Part shown: positions 25,201-31,200 of the stretch, one piece after another
How positions within the stretch are numbered: position 1 is the first letter of the stretch
Layout of the letters: every line of letters starts with the position of its first letter
Assembly: GCF_022761015.1 (NCBI RefSeq)
Contig: NZ_JAKWJQ010000001.1
Span: forward strand, 992,001-1,056,000
Origin: Humibacter sp. RRB41
GTDB lineage: Bacteria; Actinomycetota; Actinomycetes; Actinomycetales; Microbacteriaceae
Direction: 5' to 3'
Length of the DNA stretch: 64,000 nt
The notes under the pieces: model-generated
Database searches by the model: none
What the model was told of the DNA's origin: nothing
The model's input: the letters and a program-made list of their open reading frames with translations, nothing else
Position numbers and translations under genes: made by a program

Positions 25201-28200
25201 GCGACCGGCGCCGAGCTCGGCGACCCGGTGCTCAGCGCCAACGGGCTCGCGGTGAGCGCGAACGCGACCAACACGGCGACGGCGAACTCGCACCTGCTCG
25301 CGATCGGCATCCTGAGCGGAGCGATCGGCGGAGCGGATGCCGAGATCACCCAGTCCGCGGCCATCACCGCCGTTGTGGACGCGACCGCCACCACGGTGAA
25401 CGCCGGCTCGGGCGCACTGACCGTCTCCGCGACCTCCGTGAACCACGCGACCGCGACGCCTTCGCAGCTCTCGGTCGGCGTGATCTCGCTCGGCGGCCTC
25501 GCCCCGACCGCGATCATCGCGGCGCGCACGAACGCGGAGTTCGACGGCCGCTCGACCACCTCGGGCGCGTTCATCGTGACGGCGTCCGGTCAGAACGCAG
25601 CAAAGGCAACTGTGAGCGCCGACAACTTCAGCGTGATCGGCGTGAGCGGCGCGCTCGCCGACGCCGAGGTGCAGTCCACCGCAGGTGTCACGGCGACGGT
25701 GAGCTCGGCGACTTCGCTCACCGCCTCCGGGTTCGTCACGGTCGGGGCATCCCTCGCCACAGGCGGAGACTCGGCAGACGCCGAGATCACCTCGACGGGC
25801 GGCGGCCTCATCCACGGCGGCGTGTTCTTCGCCAAGGGGACCGTGGCCGCCCCGGTCTCCGCGACATTCAACGGCAGCATCCTCGGCTCGACGGGTGCCG
25901 GCATCACGGCATCCGGCACCAACACCGCGACCGCGACCACGGAGTCGCTCGGAATCGGACTGGCCAGCGTGACGGGTGCAGCGGTCGACGCCGAGGTGCT
26001 CGGATCGGCGAGCGTCAGCGCGTCCTACGGCTCGGGCTCGCTCGTCACCACGGGCTCCGTGACGGTGTCGTCGACGAGCGGCAACACAGCGACCTCCAAC
26101 ACCGACACGCTCGACGGCGGGCTGATCGCCGGCAACGAGAGCATCCCGATCGCTCGCGTCGCCTCGGGCACGAGCGCCGAGTTCGACGGTCACCTCACCG
26201 GTGGAACCGGTCTGGCGGTCTCGGCGAGCTCTACCTCGGCAGCCGCCTCGACCTCGGGCGCACGGGCGTTCGGCCTGGCCGGGGCATCCGACTCCTCTCC
26301 CTCGGCGATCATCACGAGCGGCGTCGTCACGCAGGCGAACATCGGGGCATCCGCCCTGATCAACGCGCCGAACGGTGCCGTGTCGGTCGTCTCGACCGCC
26401 ACGAACTCGGCCATCGCCCGCGGCGGATCGACCAACGGCGGCCTCGGGTCGATCTCGAGCGCGAACCCGGCGGCCACCGACAACGGTCACACCTTCGCCC
26501 GCATGCTCGGCGGTGCGCACGGCGCCACGGCCAAGACCCCGGGCGCCCTCTCGATCCAGATCCTCGCGACCGGCGGCGACAGCGCGACCGCGCTGATCAG
26601 CGACACCAGCGTCGGCGGTCTCTCGGTGGCCAACGCCGGGGCGGTCGCCACAACGGTCACCACCGTCGAGACCGACTTCGGTGCATCTGGAGCACCGATC
26701 GCCACGGTGCACAACATCGCGGTGGGCGTCTCGTCCAACCCGGTGTCCATCTCCTCCTCCGAGAGCGAGCACGTCGGCATCGCCCTCGACCTCGCGCACA
26801 ACTCGGCTTCGGTCACGACCAACCCCACCGTCAACCTGCTCATCGGGCAGAGCGCTCAGATCTACGCGGGCGGCATCATCACGGCCACCGCGCAGCAGAA
26901 CACGCAGGCGCCCCCCTCGCCGAACTCCAGCCAGTTCGACGGGTCGAGCGGCGTGAACACGACGACCAACGTGATCACTCTGACCGCGAACCACAGCTTC
27001 ACGACGGGCAGCACAGTCACCTACGACGCGAAGGGCGGCACTCCGGTCGGCGGACTGCAGAACGGCCTGCAGTACAACGTCATCGTCATCGGCGGCAACA
27101 CGGTGCAGCTGGGATCGCTGTTCGACGGCTCCCGGGTCGACACCGCGACGGACACCATCGCGTTCGGAACGACGATCGGCGGCAACTTCGTTCCGCTGAA
27201 CCACAACCTGCACGAGGGCGACATCGTCGTCTACGTCGTGCCGAACGGAGGCACCGCCGTTCCCGGCCTGATCGCCGGCCACCAGTACCGGGTGCACGTG
27301 GTGGATGCCTCGCACATCCAGCTCTTCGACCCGACGGTGTCGCAGGCGCCCGTCACCGTGACCGGGTCGAACGTCACCGGTGGTGACACCTTCACCGTCG
27401 GCAACACCTACAACGACGGCAACGCCATCGTCTACCACGCCGGAGACCCGCTCGTGAGCTTCTCCAGCCAGGCCGTGGACATCGAGACCGACAGCAACGG
27501 ACAGCCGGTCATCACGGGGAATCCGCCGCAGCTCGTCAACCAGGACAACGACACCATCGTCGTGCAAGGACACGGGCTCACGACCGGACAGGCCGTCGTC
27601 TACGAGGGAGCGTCCGACCCGATCGGCGGTCTCGTGAACGGCCACACCTACTACGTCATTGTGCTGAACGCCAACGACATCCAGCTCGCCGCCACACTCT
27701 GCGAGGCCACCGGCGGATGCACCGACGGTGACGACAACCCCATTCCGGTCACCCCGATCGCACTGACCGCCGACAAGTCGGCCGCAGGCGAAGCCGTGAC
27801 CCACAGCCTTTGGATCCCGGGACGGCAGCCGATCCAGGGACTGGACGACGGCGGCACCTACTACGTCGTGAACTCCTCCTCGACGAGCTTCCAGGTGTCC
27901 ACGACGCTGGGCGGAGCGGCCATCACGCTCGACGGCACCGGCATCACAGGCCTCGGCAGCTTCGTGCCCGCACCGGTGCAGCTCGGCACCGGCGGCAGCG
28001 GCGGCCAGGAGCTCGTCATCGACCTCACCTCGGCGGGCAACGGAACACAGTCCTTGACGGCCCTCGGCATCGGAGGCGCGACGGCGGGCGGCGGACAGAA
28101 GTCCACCGCGACGGTGGACGGCTCGGGTGGCGGCTTCATCTCGTCCTCGAGCGCCACGCCCACCGCGAACGAGACCGCGGCGGTCACCGTCACGATCGGC

Positions 28201-31200
28201 AGCGGAGCGACACTGATCGCCGGCGGCAGCATCACGGTGACCACCAACTCCAACGCCGGAGTCGAGGCCAACGCATCCAACAGCGGAGGCGGCCTCGTCG
28301 CGATCGGCAGCGCAGAGGGCACGTCGACCGTGACGACGTCGACCATCGTCACGGTCGGCACCGGCTCGACACTCACCGCCGGCGACGACATCACGATCGC
28401 CCCTGTCACGGTCGGCCAGGCCGACGCGTCCAGCCAGTCCAGCGCCGAGGGGCTAGGCTCCGGCGTCGAGTCCGACGCGGGAGCGACCGTCACGATCACC
28501 GCGACGACGAACATCGCCGGACACCTCACCGCGGGCGACGCGGCGAACCTCGGTGCGCAGAGCCAGGCGTACTCCAACGTGAGCACGCACGCTGAGGCCG
28601 GCGGCCTCGGAGCCGATTCGAACGCCGGGCGGTGCGGCGGACCGCACTGCGACATCAACGTCACCGACAACACCAGCCTCGACATCCAGCCGGGCGCGGC
28701 GATCACGGCAGACACCGTCAACCTCACCTCCGACGTCGACGGCATGACCCTGAACAACCAGGGTTACACTCACGCGACGGCGCTCGGCGCCGGATCGCGG
28801 GCATCCGCGAACATCTACGTCACCTCGAACTCGACGCTGCTGATCGAGCACGACACCAAGATCGTCGGATACGAGTCGGTCACGCTCACCGCCGCGCATG
28901 AGAACATCCAGCTGATCGCCCACTCGAACGCGAACTGCGGCTGCTTCGGCGGCGACACCGACTCCGATGCCACGAACAACTACCAGAGCCTCTCGAACGT
29001 CACGGCACAGGCAGGCGCGGTCATCCGCACCGGCTCGCTCGACGTCGAGGCGCTGCAGAACGAGCTCGGCTGGACCTGGCAGCGCGACCGTGACGGGGCC
29101 GTGTTCGACGGCGGAGGCAGGGGTGGCAGCGACACCAACAACGCACAGCGCACCATCGTGTGGAACGCGACCGTGTACCTGCACGCGCCCGATCCACAGC
29201 TCGAGATCGATGCAAGCGGCACCATCACGAAGCTCTACGGCCTGGTCGTGAAAGACGACCTGGGGAATACCTATGCCCTCGGCTCGACCATTCCGATCGG
29301 GCGCATCATCGAGGTTCAGAACATCGCGAACACCGGCGGCGCGACCGTGATCTTCCACGCCAACACGCCGACCACGCAGCCGAACAACGCGACGGCCCCC
29401 GCCAGCACGCTCACCGGCACCGACGGCACGTTCACCGTGCAGAACACCTTCGACTTCGTCAGGCTCTACAACCACTCCAGCCGCAGCATGGTCGTGCACG
29501 GCGTCGGCGTCGTGAACCTGAACAGCACTGCTGCGACCATGCAGATCGAGGTGGATGACAGCTCGGCGTTCCGCTTCAGCGTCGGCACCCCGATCTTCAC
29601 GCCGACGGCAGTCGACATCGAGAACTTCCTCGACGGCGGCGGAACACCGCAGCTGGTGATCGACGGCTGGATCTACAACCCGATCGGCTCGACCCACATC
29701 GACAACCAGCACGGCGACATCCTCGCCGGCCCCGACTCGCCGATGATCACCACCAACACCCTGGCGATCTACGCGGATGCCGGCACCATCGGCACCTACG
29801 CCACCGTCGGCGGCACGACGGTGCGGGTGCCCATCCCGGTGCAGCTGGTGCAGAGCGACTACCTGGTCGACAACGTCGACCCGACCAGGTTCGTGGCCCT
29901 GGTCGCCGACGCCCTCGTGGATGTCGTGCTCGACATCACGTCGATCCTGCGCGGTGCTGCCGTGCCGTTCACGCCGACCCTCGGGCCGATCCACGCCGGT
30001 CACAACATCGACCTCGTGCTCGGCGACAGCCTTCAGGGCAACGATGTGCCCGCGATCTCGTCCGACTACCTGCAGGTGAACGTCTACAACACCGACCACA
30101 TCGGCACCACGTTCCCGCCGACCGGACAGTACAAGGTGTACTTCCACCCCGACCAGACGCCGTCGTACGACCTGTCGCTCGTGCTCACCGCCTTCGGAAC
30201 GGTGAACCAGCCGTACGACAGCACGTACGTGTTCCCCGATCTGACCGCCGGCAACGACATCCGGGTCATCCACACGGCCGCCAGAGCGAACCTCAACCTC
30301 GACGTCACGACGAACGTCGACGCCACGCTCACGGGGGCGGAGTTCCCCGTGCCGTTCTCGACGCAGGACGGCGTCGGCGAGATCGACCTGTACACGAACG
30401 GCTCCATCGTCGACACTGAGACGGTGAGCGACCTGCGGGTCGGCACCATCACGTCGACGAACTCGGATGTCACCCTCATCGCCGCCGACTCCGCCGGCGC
30501 CTCCATCTTCGACGTCGACGCCATCCACGACGGCAGCGCCCGCGTCACGGGCAACACGATCACGATGATCGCCCTGTTCGGCGGCATCGGCTACGTCACG
30601 CCGAACGCGAACTACCTCGAGATCCATTCCTCGAACGCCGCGCGCGGCAGCGTGTTCGCGATCGCACAGAACGGCATCTACCTCACGCAGACCACCGGCG
30701 ACCTGTACGTCGCCCTCGTCGACTCGCTCACCGGCGACGTGGCGCTGACGAACGACGACGGCTCGATCCTCGACGACGACTCGACGGATGCCGTGCAGGT
30801 GGTCGGCGCGAACATCGACCTGATCGCGCACAACGGCTCCATCGGGGCGAGCGGGGCCACGTTCAACATCGACACCGCTTCCGACGGCCGGCTGTACGCG
30901 CTCACCGACCGCACGCCGTCGCTCCCGGTCGGCGCCGACCCGCCGGCCGAGATCGACATCACCGAGACCGCCGGCCCGCTCACGGTGCTGCGCGCCGAGT
31001 CGATGTTCGGCAGCGTTCGGCTGGCCGTCCCGTTCGACGGCAGCGGAACATCCGACCTCACGATCGTGAACGACGGTCAGACCCTCGACGGGGCCGAGCT
31101 CGTCACGCAGGGGCGCATCGTCGCCGGCAGCGCCGTCGCACACGCCGCCGGCACCGACGTTCTGCTGCAGGTCGGCGACGACCTCTTCGAGCCGGCCGGC

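Noticed and set aside
21538-27804. A 2,088-codon open frame on the minus strand
   Set aside because: It is antisense to the giant gene. It is rich in Arg, Asp, His and Gly as expected from the reverse complement of GC-biased repetitive codons, and has no ribosome binding site, signal or recognisable domain.
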